Assembly: GCA_002118135.1 (NCBI GenBank)
Contig: BDIU01000259.1
Coordinates: forward strand, 1 to 64,000
Length of the DNA stretch: 64,000 nucleotides
Source of the DNA: Trebouxia sp. TZW2008
Taxonomy: Eukaryota; Chlorophyta; Trebouxiophyceae; Trebouxiales; Trebouxiaceae
Reading direction: 5' to 3'
The translations under genes were made by a program, and so were the position numbers. Shown piece after piece: positions 23,701-35,606 of this stretch (positions are counted from its first letter, which is position 1; the number at the start of each line of letters is the position of its first letter). The notes below the pieces were generated by a model that worked only from the letters and a program-made list of their open reading frames with translations, was not told the DNA's origin and did not search any database.

Positions 23701-26700
23701 GACTCTTTGTGGTGACCAAGATCGCCTTGTCCTGCGTTGGCTACTAATGCAGGTCACCCAAACTTGCCACATGTTTTACAGTGGCGACACACAAGGCAGG
23801 CCTGACAGACCTGTAGTGGTAGCGCAAGACACAGGCCAAAGCACAGCCAGAGACAGTCTGTGATTCATTGTGTTGACCCCGTTTGTTGATGTCCCGTGAC
23901 ATAAATCGCGAACGATCTACGCCTCAGCAAATGAGTCGAGTCGAGTTGAGTAGGGTGAAATAGCGTCTGATAGAGGTGCTGCTATGTACTGTGGCGGGGC
24001 AGAGGGTGACTCAGGCCCTGCCCAGAATGACAACACGTAACAGTGTTAGCGTGGTCCCCGTGTGCAAGCATGCAATGCCGTGGTGCAGCATAATGTACTG
24101 ACAGGCAGGAGCCACTGCTCACACAGATGCACTTACAGCGCACACTATGGTATGCTCCTGCCAGGCAATGCATCACAAACAGCATCTGTACCACAAGGTA
24201 TCAGATGTTGCAAGGGCTATTACTGTTGTCAGCTTCTGACACTTGCATATAGATATTGCACAAACCTATATGGCTGAGATTAGTTTTGGGACAGATGGTG
24301 TGATTCAGGTAGCTTTGGAAACTGAACCAGATCACTAAATGGCTGGCTGTACCCCACCCTCACGCAAAGTGCAACTTCAGATTGACTAAGATCCAACAAA
24401 AGCAAGTAATCACAGAACAACACCGCCACCATGGTTGACCCAGTCTGCGCCAAGAATCACATCAACCACTATTCATTGGCCGCTTGCAAATTGCTCATGA
24501 ACAATGATTTTGATGTCATCTTTGGTACAGCCTGGTGCAACAATGTTGGTCATGACGCTCTTTCATCACTTCCTTTAGTTGGACCCTGGTTTTGTGAGTG
24601 CCTCCTTGAAATCCAGCCTCAACTATGCTGCCCTGTATCGCTGTTGCCTTGATGAGGACATTCCGCTTGTCCAAGGGTGCCATATATGAGGGCCATCATG
24701 CCACTGTTAAAACATTAATGTGCGACCAAAGAGCCATGATTGCATCAGATCAAGCATGAGGGTAAGGATAATCAAAACCAGAGCACACCTCTTGTCCAAG
24801 GGTCCCATGCATGAGGCCATCATGTCGTTTCCTGCCAATGCGGTTCCCTGCCAGGGGACAGAAATTGGATGGAGCATGACTCATGCTTGACTGAACATTG
24901 TGAGTGCTTGAATTTTGCTTAAGCGGACAATACACGCAAGCCTGCCGGTTTGACTGTCGCCACTACCATCACAGATGTTACTGCATACCTCTTGCCATCA
25001 AGTTCGGCTTATGAGGTTTCCGTTGCATTCCCAAATGAAGCACGGGAACCACTGAAAGGGTGGGTACAATTGCTTGAAGAAGCAGGGTCACAGCAGACCT
25101 GATGTCTAAAAGTGCCAGAGATGAAGCCTGTTGATTTGCACTTCATGCAACTGGTTCTTGTCACTGACAACCAAGAAAAAAGCGCATACTTCTTGTCCAA
25201 GGGTACCTGACATGGGGCCATCCCGCCATTTCCTGGCAAGAACAGAAAACAGATGGAGAAGGCAGTGACAGGAGAGTTGAGCAAAGCAGAGAGTTGCAAG
25301 ATGCACTGTGATGACAAGTGTTGAGAGCGCTCTCATTGCAAGTGTCAGGAGGAACATACCTCTTGTCCAAGGGTACCATACATGAGGCCATCATGCCACT
25401 CCCTCCCAGGGGACAGAAACCAGATGGAGTAGGGCTTGCACAGCAGAACACGCTCCCAACACCGCTCACCCACATGTGTCCTGTCAGACATGTCTTCCAA
25501 GCTCTGAATCTGCAACATCAGCAAATAATGTCAGGCTTGGGGCCGTGAACTTTTGCTTCCCAATGGCATACAGTGGGAGGGTCTGCACATGTACAACCTT
25601 GTTCATAGGCATGCATCCTGTCAGACATGTCGTCTGAACTCTAAATCCACAGCAACCCACATTTGATATTAGCAGTGCTGATATTGTTTTACTATGATTT
25701 GCTTGCACTGATCATCAAACATGGATCAGGATGCATCAGATTGTGCAGCCCCTTTACATTTCTCACAAGATAAAGGAGCGATGGGGAAGATGGTGACAGG
25801 GTCAAGGTACCACTGGCAGTTGCCTGCCTGCCTGAGACCCTCCATGACTGGAATGTACTTATGTTCTTGTCACTTACCCCGCACCCGGTTGAAAGACAAA
25901 ACAGGCTTGTGACATGCAACAGACTCATTGTGACATGGAAAGGGACCTTGTGAGATGTGCAAAACTCACCGGGAAGTTGGTGACAGGATCAAAGTACCAC
26001 TGGAAGTAGCCTGGTTGCTTGAGTCCTTCCATGACTGGAGTGTACTTGATGTTCTTGTCAATCACCCCCGCACTCAGCATGGCATGGAACGGCGCCAAAG
26101 AGGACAGAAAGAAATCGCCAGGGTTGAACGGCCACCAAGGCCACCACACCAGGGGCACTGAGCAGTCATCAAACTGAGGGTGGAGGATGTCATCTGGGTC
26201 TGCTGTAGAGTTTCCTCTGAACAGGGGTGTTCTGTATGACTTTTTAGTACCCTGCATATCGTGCATGACGTGTAACTATCAATGCCAGGCACAAGTCTGC
26301 TATAGGGATGCCTCTGCCCAGGGAAGTTCTGAGTTCCCTGGACCATACATGATAATTTGACATTGCGTGAGGCAAATTCTGTAAGGGCCCCTGCTGCTTG
26401 AAAGCTGCTGCTGCTGCCGCTGCCTGAAGGTTGAATGCACAGCATCAGATGAGCATTTGCTGAGTAGGGTGCGCACAGAACTATGCTTGCAAGAGTTTCC
26501 GAGTCAACAACGCAGATTATTTGATATGCAGTGCATCTGCTGGTGCTGCAGAGAAGCATTTGCTCTCATGAGCCATAAGAATATGCTGTATGCACCTAGC
26601 AAGATTGTCAAACCTCAGCAGCAAGCATTGTGACTGGTTGATCAGGATGATGACAATGATGGTGACAAGAGGCCAGAGGAGTATGCTGTACGCACCTTGA

Positions 26701-27777
26701 AGTTGTCCAGGTATCCTGGTACGTTGTAGAAAGGGCCGTCAGCAGTCTGTGTGATGTCAAACACGTCATCCCGCCAGAAGGTCCTTCCAGGCCTCATCTC
26801 ATCAGAAAACATGATGAAGCGTCCCTGCACAGTGCAGCGAGTTCATGGATGCTTCCGACCAGGCAAGCATGCTTGTTCATTTGCTTCAGAGTCTGACTCA
26901 CTTTATCACAAAGCAGATAGACTTGTGTAAAGAGCTTGCATGCAAGGTCTGTGTACAGCATATCTCATTATCAACATGGGCTAGGCAGACTCAGCAGGCT
27001 CAACTAGCTACATAGAAGGGCTGTGTATACAGTATGACTAAACAAGGCTGCTGAACTCTACAAGGGTGTGCTATTGATAGCAGTCTTGTAGGTGGTGGGC
27101 AGGGCGACTTGACAGGTGCTGCGGTTGCACACAGTGGGGCTTGCCAACAAGACTGTGAAAAGCACCACTTTCTAGTGTTGTCTGATTGCTAGCAAGAACA
27201 TGCTGCTCCCACAGCTGAACGGCATGCCCTTATGTGAAGCAGGCACAGCACAACAGGGCAACATTCCTAGCGCTGACTAACTTCTCGAAGACAGTTTCAT
27301 GAGCTTGAGGCAATACCAAAAGCAGTGTAAATGTCCAGCAGCAGTGAGTCTCAATAAAGACGCTCAAAACAACCTGCCTGGCGAGACAGGACTTGGGCCA
27401 CATACACCTAGCACATGCGCTGGAGCGTGAAATGGTCATTGTATTATAGCAGTGAGTAGCATACCTGGTCAATGCAGACCTTGTTGAACAGGGTGCAAGC
27501 ATGGTCTTGTAACCTATCTTCGTCTATCTGAGGCCGAGAACACTGCGACAGCGCAAGCACCATTGAGCGACCGTAGAACGCAAGTCAGAAACTTCTGAGA
27601 CTACGGGCGTAGCGAACGTGCAGCGGACTTGGCAACGCATCGCTCAATTGTGCAGATGTTGCTCCTGTTGGCGCAGATTATTCGCCCTACCTCTTGCGCA
27701 GCGACTCCAGCCACGAGCATCAACAGGTGGATGCCCAATAGCAACCTAGAGCACCGGCTATCTTGACTCTGTCCCAT
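20762..27777 (-). CDS. GT61-like glycosyltransferase (copy 1)
   Basis: Secretory-pathway glycosyltransferase related to CAZy family GT61 (DUF563). Exons: 27777-27691, 27542-27465, 26824-26696, 26251-25970, 25509-25360, 22933-22682, 21914-21698, 20934-20762; sum 1368 nt (455 aa). Exon 1 gives a hydrophobic signal or anchor (RLLLGIHLLMLVAGVAAQE). Later motifs are PLVWWPWWPFNPGDF, KVAFIER-type IAFIERKHKRRIVNFEEL and the family signature GMHGAGLINHNFM with FVEILPC. The C-terminus has TEEWVTGSLKRDQD. Every exon aligns with the second copy at 49105-54572, which confirms the model. The donor sugar and acceptor cannot be read from sequence; plant GT61 members transfer xylose or arabinose. Introns 4 to 7 contain junction echoes, and intron 5 (22934-25359) is the largest. 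Confidence 0.87.
20985..21075 (-). repeat. Echo of the last exon's 5' part
   Basis: The real last exon starts at 20934 (LSTEEWVTGSL). A decayed copy about 120 bp upstream, near 21060-21030, still reads as GAGGAGTCGGTGACAGACTC against GAGGAGTGGGTGACAGGCTC in the exon. Confidence 0.6.
21310..21697 (-). repeat. Three echoes of exon 7's 3' end and donor
   Basis: The real exon ends with SRLESHTYRP|G followed by GTCAGTGC. Copies at about 21620-21545 (SRLESHVYRP, then GGTCAGTGC), 21455-21420 and 21345-21310 follow, increasingly decayed. Period is about 115-150 bp. Confidence 0.8.
22940..23215 (-). repeat. Two or three echoes of exon 6's acceptor and 5' end
   Basis: The real exon starts at 22933 with IVEFHSSRGRLTDVEKPDNL. 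A copy at about 23100-22975 reads VEFHSSKGRLANNEKPNDLF before drifting out, and a short third copy near 23210-23180 keeps CTGCAG plus ATTGTGGAGTTCCACGAC. Confidence 0.8.
23385..23890. repeat. Two tandem direct repeats inside intron 5
   Basis: A unit near 23387-23470 recurs at about 23472-23560 (CAACTCTA(A/T)TGCCA and TCTCTGCAAA(C/G)TGTAGC). A longer unit beginning CTACTGATGCAGGTCA at 23581 recurs at 23741 (160-bp period) with the shared core AGGCAGGCCTGA(G/C)(G/A)GACCTGTA. Neither shows exon sequence that I can recognise, so these look purely intronic. Confidence 0.7.
24655..25255 (-). repeat. Three echoes of exon 5's 3' end
   Basis: The real exon ends EWHDGLMYGTLGQE at 25360 followed by GTATGTTCC. 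Copies at about 25250-25185 (KWRDGPMSGTLGQE), 24850-24785 (KRHDGLMHGTLGQE, then GTGTGC) and 24705-24660 (more decayed) follow into the intron. Confidence 0.85.
25785..25905 (-). repeat. Echo of exon 4's 3' end, frameshifted
   Basis: The real exon ends with a block starting GVIDKNIKYTPVMEGL and closing in FDPVTNFP at 25970. About 180 bp into the intron a copy of roughly 100 bp aligns base by base but has lost bases and reads out of frame, so it is a pseudoexon. Confidence 0.8.
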
Positions 27778-29400
27778 TCTCCCGGACTGAGCGGCCGGTG
27801 CCGCTGAAGCGATCGCTGCTCAACTAAGGCTACACACAAAGTAGGTGCGCACGCGCAGTATGATTGCAGCAGTCGGTCTGGGCTGCTGGCGCGCGAGGAA
27901 AAATTGACCTAGGATTGCCGAACGGAGGGCATTCAGTATCAGCGTTGTGTCTGTATGTGGTGGGCTGTTTGTGAAGTAGCGCGTTGCTGCAGAGTAGAGC
28001 TCGATTGCAGAGTCGGCCACTCAGGCTTGCAACCGAAAAGTCCCAAGCCGACCACAATGCCCAGCGTCCTTCGCCGCTGCGGTCGACGGCAATTGGACCT
28101 CACAAACGCAAGCGCTGCACGAGAGCGTTGCCAACTCAACAGCGCACCGCGGGTCGCCACTTTAGTCCGTGGATTAGGTTTAATTGTAAACCTGATGCCG
28201 CTGATGGAGCAGTGAAATGCTTCGACGTCCCTGTGAAAATTCAACACCGTTCCAGACACGAGCTTGCAAAGGTGCAAGGGCATTTCCGACGCACAGCATG
28301 AGCACTGCCCTGACACGCCGCCGTAGCTGAAAGGCTGTGCTCAGGTAGGTTTGTGATGTTTTGGTGACCACCTCTTTGGCTCTGAGACGACCGAACTTGC
28401 TTTGAGGTATTTGTGTCACGGCTCATGCGGGCAAGCACCACATTATGAGCCATGAATGGTGCATACGTTCATTATGTGTCATACGGCAACAGATATAGCG
28501 TATCTCTTAGCTCGTGCTGGGGATGCAAGTATCAGTTTGGTTGTCCACTGAGCACTGGGAGCGCATGAGAGCACTGGGGCTTCCGTAGCTCCGCGCCAGT
28601 CCACAATGAATGGCAGAGTCATATCTGAGGTCATTGTGCTGGTTGAACGTTGGGTTCACGCATTGAAAAAGGCTACTACTTGCTCTGTGGGATCACTACT
28701 TAATTCTCAGAGTTTTGAGCAATGAAGCTTCGAGGCTACTGTGCCTGAACAAGCACATAATTCAGTTAATCTGACGTAGTCTGGCATGGAGGTCCTTGCA
28801 CTGTGAATGTGTACCATTTGTTTGAAGCCTCTCAGGGTTGCACATTTTCATCCAAGTCTGCTGTTCAAGTGCACAAGCGTGCAACAAAATTGCAAGTGCC
28901 TGACATGAGATACGTGTACCTGTAGTTTTAACACTATGAGCTGATCTTCAGCCTGTTTTCATTTTGCACCTCAGTGTCTGACTCCAGCATGACGCCAGGC
29001 TCCGTGTTCAGTGTGTGCAAGACCAAGCTAGACCTGCTGCTCACCTGGGCTTGTAATGAACGCATGAGACCAGTGCATTGCTTGCCATTCCATTCTGGGC
29101 TTTGACCCAAACTGTTGGTTTGCTGCAACTCCTAAATCAATGTTCAACCCTGGCGTGTTCCCTTGTGCCAAACTTTCTGTTCGTTGAGCCAGCAACCTCA
29201 TGGCAGCAATGACATGATCTTTGCTGCCAGGCCTGTTGTGTCTGCGCCCGGCAAGGGCTTTGCAGCAGGGGGCGCCAGGTGTTCGTTGGCAACAATAGCT
29301 GCTTGTGCAATGCACTGGCACCACAAATCTCGAACTTGAGCATGGTGTCATTTTGCTGAGTAGCACTATGTGGTCCGGTAGTTTGCATTGTAAGTCACCA
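27778..29400. other. Region without a supported gene
   Basis: Contains the upstream region of the GT61-like copy 1. 27780-28330 is GC-richer than its surroundings and has overlapping open frames on both strands, but none resembles a known protein. An unplaced exon of a minus-strand gene may lie at about 29060-29390 (donor AAGCCCAG|GTGAGC at its left end). Confidence 0.35.
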
Positions 29401-29401
29401 C

Positions 29402-29571
29402 TTTGCCTCTGCTGCTGCTGCAGCGGTGTCTGCAACTGGAGGTGCTGCTGTTGAAGCTTCCTGAATGCTGCTGTTCAAGCTTGTTGAACGCCGTGCTACA
29501 AGGGTCTTGCGCTTCCACCGATCAGCCTGGCTGTAGCGAGATGATATAGGTTGGAGCGTAATGCATTTCAT
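29402..29571 (-). CDS. Possible first exon of an unidentified gene
   Basis: A 57-codon open exon starting at the ATG at 29571. It is Arg/Ser/Gln-rich at first (SRYSQADRWKRKTLVARRST) and then Ala-rich (ADTAAAAAEAK), like a plastid transit peptide, and ends at a reasonable donor (AAAGTG|GTGACT). I could not join it convincingly to a downstream exon, so the gene may be broken or small. Low confidence. Confidence 0.3.
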
Positions 29572-30083
29572 CTTTACGTACAGTGCTCCTTGTATAGAAA
29601 GGCTTTTGTACCAAAGCTGCGTGCTACATCATGTTTGCAGCAGCCCATCCTGAAGTCTCAAGATCCCACACTAGTATACTAAAGAAACCTTAGATTGCTC
29701 TGTGAGCAAAGCGTGGCATTTGTAAATCGTAATACGCCTGTGATACCTCTGAACTGTTTGAGCTTCATACGTTGAGCACTGCATCTGACCTCAAGCAGGG
29801 CACAGTACAACTATTCTAGAAGATGGACAAACTTCACTCTACAGCAAGACTGAGCAACAGAGCGTAGTGATACAGACCTGCATGCTCAAACTATGACAGC
29901 AAGCAGGATTGCTGCGCAGAGGCCAATGATGGTCAAGAATACCTAGAAGCAATGAGCAGTAAGACTTCTGCAGCATAGGCCAGTCAAACTGTGCCTCAAG
30001 TGCTGCAGACAACAGATCACTAGTGTTGAAACGCATCTCTTGATGACATGATGAAATGATGGGTCAACAGCCCACCAGCACAA

Positions 30084-33000
30084 TCAGTTTGAGGCAAGAC
30101 CCCTGACTCTTCGGAACTTCATATACCATTTGTTGAGGGCAAAATGCATATATGATGCTGGCTTATGCTGTTCAGGCCCCAAGTGTACGAAGTCTGTGTC
30201 TGTCGCATTTACTTTGTAGTCCCCAGAGTACCTGGATCTGATGTGCACGCTGACCAAATGCTGCAACTGATCATCACACTCACTGTCACAGTCGCCGCCA
30301 TGCACAGCCGCTTGTAACCTGCAGCACAAACACGAAGCTTTGCTTAGCACAGCGAGCAGATTTCTGGTTCCATGCACCGTACATCACATAGCACCATTCT
30401 GCAATGTCAAGCAGCATGAGCAAAGGACATCAGCCTGACTGTGGCAATACTGCAGCCACAAGAACAACATGTTGCGTGTCACACATGCATGCACTGTGCG
30501 AAGGGATGGACCTGAATATGCTGCCCTGTGGATGGTGTTGAGTGAAACTTAACACTGTGTATGTATGGCAGGAGCATCTCAGCAACATGCTAGGCACAGC
30601 TAGCAACAGTAGGCTTATGTTCTGTCACAGCAAGCCACAAAGGCCTTCAGAAATTGCCATGATGGCTACTACCAGCAGCACAAAATGCTGTAAGCTGTAC
30701 AGGCACGCTCTGGACACAGAAAAGCAAATTTTGCCTCTGAAAAGCTGTGATTGCAGGTTGCTGAACTCACCTTTGTAAAACACCTTCTGGGTCATTGCCT
30801 TTGTCAAACACGTTGAAGTTCCAGTCCTCAGGTCCTTTTGTCTGGTATCCCCTCCAGCCAGGGTCAAACATCTGCACATGATCTCTGTAGTAGCCATACC
30901 CAGGATCTGTCGGCAAGATGCCTGTCATCTCAAAGATGGCCACTGTAAGCATTGAATCTGCATGACAGAGCAGAGACTCAATTTGGCACATTCAACACTT
31001 CTTCATGCCACACAGCAGCAGATTGTACATCCTACGTCTGTGACTCAGTTTCAAGAGCTGCTTGCTACGCCTTGAGATGAGGTTGAAAGGCGTTCAGTTG
31101 CAGAGTATCTCAGAAGCGCTGCATAAGTTAATGCAGGCGTGGTGGGTTTGAGCTTGTGTGTGCACATGCCAAGACAAAGTATGCGCTTACTGTTGTGCTA
31201 GAGCAGACGCATGATCCCAAGGTTGCATGCAGTCTGACAAGTCAGCGCATACCTCCAGATGCAAAGGACCCCCGCATGAAGTAGCCATCAACCCTATCCC
31301 AGCTGATCAGCCGCAAAAGGCCAACACTCAGAATGGCTCCAGCACCTGCAAGAGGAGACAGAGCATCAGATTGCCTGCTTGGTGGCAATGCCTTACTTTG
31401 AAGAGGAGTCGGTGTCTGCTTGTCTTTGCTGACACTTCAGCAAGCACTGGCAAGGCTGAGCATAGAACTGGAGTTGTTGCAGGAGCATCTTTGCCCCCTC
31501 AACAGGTTGCTGCAGTCAAGCAGTGGTCAGCGTCGTGCTGTGCTACCGGACTCTGACAGTCTATTTCAGACCGTGGCAGAATAAAACAGATGCAGAGCCA
31601 AAAGAAGCAGCATGAAGCGTGCATACCAGCATGCCATACAGCACGCATGCAGCAGATGCCTTTTGACAAAGACTGCACTGAGGAAGCCTACCTCCATGAA
31701 TGAAGTACCAGAGACCGGGGTGCACTCTCAGCCACTCACAGTTGGGACCAAAGTAGCCTTCATTTCCAGGAGCTTTGCAAACAGTCTCATAGGTGCAAGG
31801 GCACCCCTCTGGAGCCTTGAAAGAACCCCAAGGCACATACCCAGTGTCTGCTATCTTGTCGTGATACCCACAAGGTAAACACCTTGGCGCTCGCCTATTT
31901 GGGTGTGTGTTGATCTGCCTCCCTTGTGCTGCAGGATCAGTCACTATGTTAGCATTGCAGCTGTGCACAATAATATGGGTTCAGCAAGGCAAGCCAGGCC
32001 GAAAACAGGCTGAAGATGAGATAGTTTTGCAGGATCAGGACATTTGCAATGCCAACTCTTGACCGAAGTACTCAATCAGTACTGTCAGAGCAGGGACTGT
32101 GTTCCTGGAACAGGCAACGTGTGAAGTTTGTGCAAGCATGTTCAGTCTCAAAGCTTCACACACATGTGTTGCATGGTTCAACATGACATGCAGATCATTA
32201 AAATGTCAGGGACACCAGCATGACATTCAAATCATGCAAATGACTGCAATGCTGCAACAAAACTGGAAAGACAAACAGGCAGATGGTACGGAATGAAAGC
32301 TCATGGTGTGTCCAGTGCTTACCATCATCTTCCACAAACCACACGTCATCGGACAGCAGGTACGGCATGTTGTAGTCAAGGTCTTGCAACATGTCCAACG
32401 CTCCATCAACAAAGAACACAGTGTCATCATCGCCGTACAGGATCCACTTGAAACTGTCCAAACCCATTTCGTTTGCAGCCAGGAATGGTGCAACTGATGC
32501 CCTGCCATGTCAAGACCAGCAGTCAGAGTTCTGCCCCTTGGACTATCTAAACATCATGCCCTGATGAATCAGTACAACAGCATGCAAGCAGGAGGACACG
32601 TGTACAGACTTGACACATGCATGCCAGGCTGACCTCAAATCACCAGCTTTCTCCCATTCATTTTTGGATCGCGGATCTGAGTATGTTCCAAAGTGCTCCT
32701 TATGCTCAGCTGTCTTGCTCTGCAAAGCATATTTCCTTGAGCTGCAGCTAAAGTGCTTGCAAAAATGTGATTCAGCAGAAATCTTACCAAAAAGCCTTTT
32801 GGTGCATCTTTCTCCTTGAGAGGCTTTTCCAAAGCAACAAAAGTGTTGACTCCACGTCTCCAGGGTCTGCTTGCCTCAACAAGTGATAGCCTCTCTGTCT
32901 GACCAGGTATGGCTATCAACAGATCGTCTCTGGTGTATTTGAACGGCTCACTGCGCGGACATGCAAAGTCGTCTACTCGAGCTGTCGGCCCTTGCACAGA

Positions 33001-33277
33001 AGGTCGGGGACAAAGCGGCAGTGCTAGCTGGGGTATGACAGACACATAGATCGTTCTGCTACTTGAACTTGGCGAAGTTGCACAGCCGATATGCGTGCAG
33101 CGTGCAGCACCTGCGATTTGACCGCGCTCTACTGTGAAAGTCTTCAAAAGCACGCTGGGAGTCGTGTGTTTTGCCCCAGTCTCCGCCCCAAGACGCGCTG
33201 ACGAACTGCAAGTCGAGCAATGACACCAAGAGAAGGCAAAGACGCAGAGCGACGACAGCCCGCCGCTGCCAGCGCAT
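30084..33277 (-). CDS. Fringe/GT31-like glycosyltransferase (copy 1, intact)
   Basis: Golgi-type inverting glycosyltransferase of the fringe/beta-1,3-galactosyl- or GlcNAc-transferase fold (GT31; DUF604-like). Exons: 33277-33111, 33058-32788, 32719-32634, 32501-32323, 31928-31692, 31345-31253, 30957-30771, 30318-30084; sum 1455 nt (484 aa). An N-terminal hydrophobic segment (VVALRLCLLLVSLLDLQFV) suggests a signal anchor. Key motifs: LLIAIPGQTERLSLV, AGDLR, FKWILYGDDDTVFFVDGAL with the metal-binding DDD, SDDVWF, HPGLWYFIHGG, AGAILSVGLLRLIS and GGDSMLTVAIFEMTGILPTD. Acceptor substrate unknown. It is compact with short introns, and I see no exon echoes in it, unlike its paralogue at 35607-41683. 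Confidence 0.87.
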
Positions 33278-33739
33278 GCCTTCTGTGGCGATGCACAAGC
33301 AGCAGCTGCGTCAACGCTGCTTGGTATCCGCAAACACACAAGGTGCGCAACTGCAGCTATGAACGAAGTCCCCAACTTGCAGAGAGGCCTGAGCTTTCAA
33401 GGAAGGCACGGTCGTTTATCAGCTTCTATCGATGGGCGGCAGCATAGGTTATGACACCGCATCGCTGCAAACTGGCACCGCTCCTGTTTGAGTGCTCCGA
33501 GAGTTTGAGCCCAAGCCTAACTAAGCGCGCGAAGATCGAAATGAGCGACCGGCCAGCTGTGTGCGCGCAAAGCCGCATTGGTCGAAATCGACTTGAAATT
33601 GATAAATTCGACCAACGCTGTACGTGTTTACATAATATTACTTGTGACAAATGGCTGATGGCGAGGTGTATTGACCAAGCCTGTGAAGCTGACCCCTTTT
33701 GTCTTGACACCCCTTGCAGGCTTGTTAGCTGAAATAGAG

Positions 33740-35599
33740 CTACATGCTGTTAGCAGGCCACCAGATATCGAGGCAGTCTAACATGGTTGACAGAGAATGA
33801 AGTAGACTGTCCTGCATTACACATGCGCCTGAGCTTGAGCGATTGACAATTGCATAGTAGAGGGCTGACAGGTGTTCAAGCCAAAGGCAAGTGTTCACGT
33901 TAGGCGTGAAAGCAACAGTCAGACTGCCAAGCTCTTTGACATCATGTGATGGAAGAGGGTAATGCTGCCTGATTGCCATTGCTAACTTGACGGGGATCTC
34001 AAACAGCTTGGATATGGAATGGACTGGAACAACATTATGACCCACAATGTCTTGAAAGATAATTGTGGCCTCGACGACACCCCTGCTGCTTTCCAATCTC
34101 ATCAACGCAGCAGCCACAGCTGTGTGACCACAAGCTGTGATTTGCAGGGGCTCAGAATGCCTTTTCAGTCCAAGGTAAAGCCTTGTGGACTCTGCCAGAA
34201 GCTTGTGCACAGCTTGACAGACTCTGCAGGCGACTGTTCATGGGTGAACAGCATTTGTACATATGCAGGCACCTCATGAGCAGCAACTATGCTGTCTGAC
34301 ACAGCTGTAATGAGCATGGCTACAGTGATCAGCACCCATTGCTATGTGTACTCATGACAACAGTCAAGACCAGGCTGCGCCTGAGTCCAGCTGCAGACCA
34401 CAGCAATACATCCTGATGTCCATTGGGCATAATCCAAGCCATGTCAGTCAGGCTTTCCCAGCGCAAATAGATGCTTGTCACTGAAAAAGGATATGCAACT
34501 GCAAGCTCAGCTGGCCAATTTTTTTGGCGTAAAAAAAAGACGCAAGGACTATCAGCATGATGCTTCACACAGCACAGAAGCACTCTGCTAGCAACCTGAC
34601 TGGTCTGGCTCAGACCCAAGGATCAGGCTGGTCAAGCAGATGCTAAAGCTTTCTAGATCTGGCATCAAGGGCACATCTGACATTGCTGTGGCTGATTGAA
34701 TCATCACTTTCACAGAGTGGTCAGGGTCAGGGATGCTGCTGCCAAGCTGTTCTTGTCACAGTCTACTGTCACCGACCCCAGCAGAGCCAGACTTCTGCTA
34801 TGATAGTAGTTGTCACAATGTCACAGTGTCGGTATTACAAGAACACCATGCCAAACAACCCTTGTCAGGTGTTCCAGGCAGTAGAAGCTGCACAAGTATG
34901 TGTTTCTTGTCAGCCTGCAGTACCCATGCTACATAATCTGTATCAAGTGCCTCAGGGCAGGCCAGCCTTTGCGTACATGAAGAAGTTCTGGTCACATGCT
35001 GGGGATTTATATCAAAACTGTGCTCACAAGTGCTAATTAGTCAGGATTTGCCGTATGCTGTGTCACAAGCGCCGTTTTACAAGCCTCCAAGGGCTTGTGT
35101 CAGTGTATGCAGTCTGATGCTCATAATGTAGCATGCACAGAAGTTCAAGCATTTGATCACCATGACTGAGCGTGTCATTGATGTTATCAGACTTTGTTTG
35201 AACAAACTCACATCTTGCTGAATGCTTGCTCCATGCTTTGTACAGCAAGACTGTTGGACGTAGCCTACATAGTTTCTCTTGAAACTCATAAAGTTGATGT
35301 CTACAGCACTTCACTTTGCTGAAAAAGTTTGAACAGCTCCTGCACCAGAGGCATTTGCCAGAAATTACAAATGCCTTTTGGCGGTGGTAGTATAGCGGTC
35401 TTGTCCCGACTTGTCGGTCGAAGCAGTGTTGCGGGTGGCCTCGAGCACGACATGCTCCAGGAGCGTGCTTGATAGGGCCTCTCGGCAACAGTGCGCGTAA
35501 TGTCGATCGGCATCGACCACGCAACAGCGCCTGGAACAGTTTTGTGCAGCTTTGTTTTGTCCAAGGCATCTCCTTCTGACTTGCGCTGCCAACCAGCAT
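33740..35599 (-). CDS. Unrecognised multi-exon gene
   Basis: I do not recognise the product. The last exon (about 34221-33740) is well supported: open, entered from CCTGCAG, reading VHKLLAESTRLYLGLKRH, LQITACGHTAVAAALMRLES and GVVEATIIFQDIVGHN, and ending in a short tail LDIWWPANSM. The preceding exon is at about 34560-34340 (LRWESLTDMAWIMPNGHQD). Likely earlier coding lies at about 34995-34850 (YVAWVLQADKKHILVQLLLP) and in a 178-codon open frame at 35599-35063. The joins between these are not resolved and the start is uncertain. If translation starts near 35599 it is head to head with the GT31-like gene at 35607 with almost no spacer. Confidence 0.4.
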
Positions 35600-35606
35600 A
35601 CTCGCG

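Noticed and set aside
24428..24700. Plus-strand open frames in the 24-26 kb region as genes
   Set aside because: They overlap minus-strand exon echoes of the GT61-like gene and have no conserved motif; the minus-strand reading explains the region.
35375..35440. Possible tRNA-like sequence (GGCGGTGGTAGTATAGCGGTC)
   Set aside because: I could not pair an acceptor stem or find a proper anticodon and T arm.
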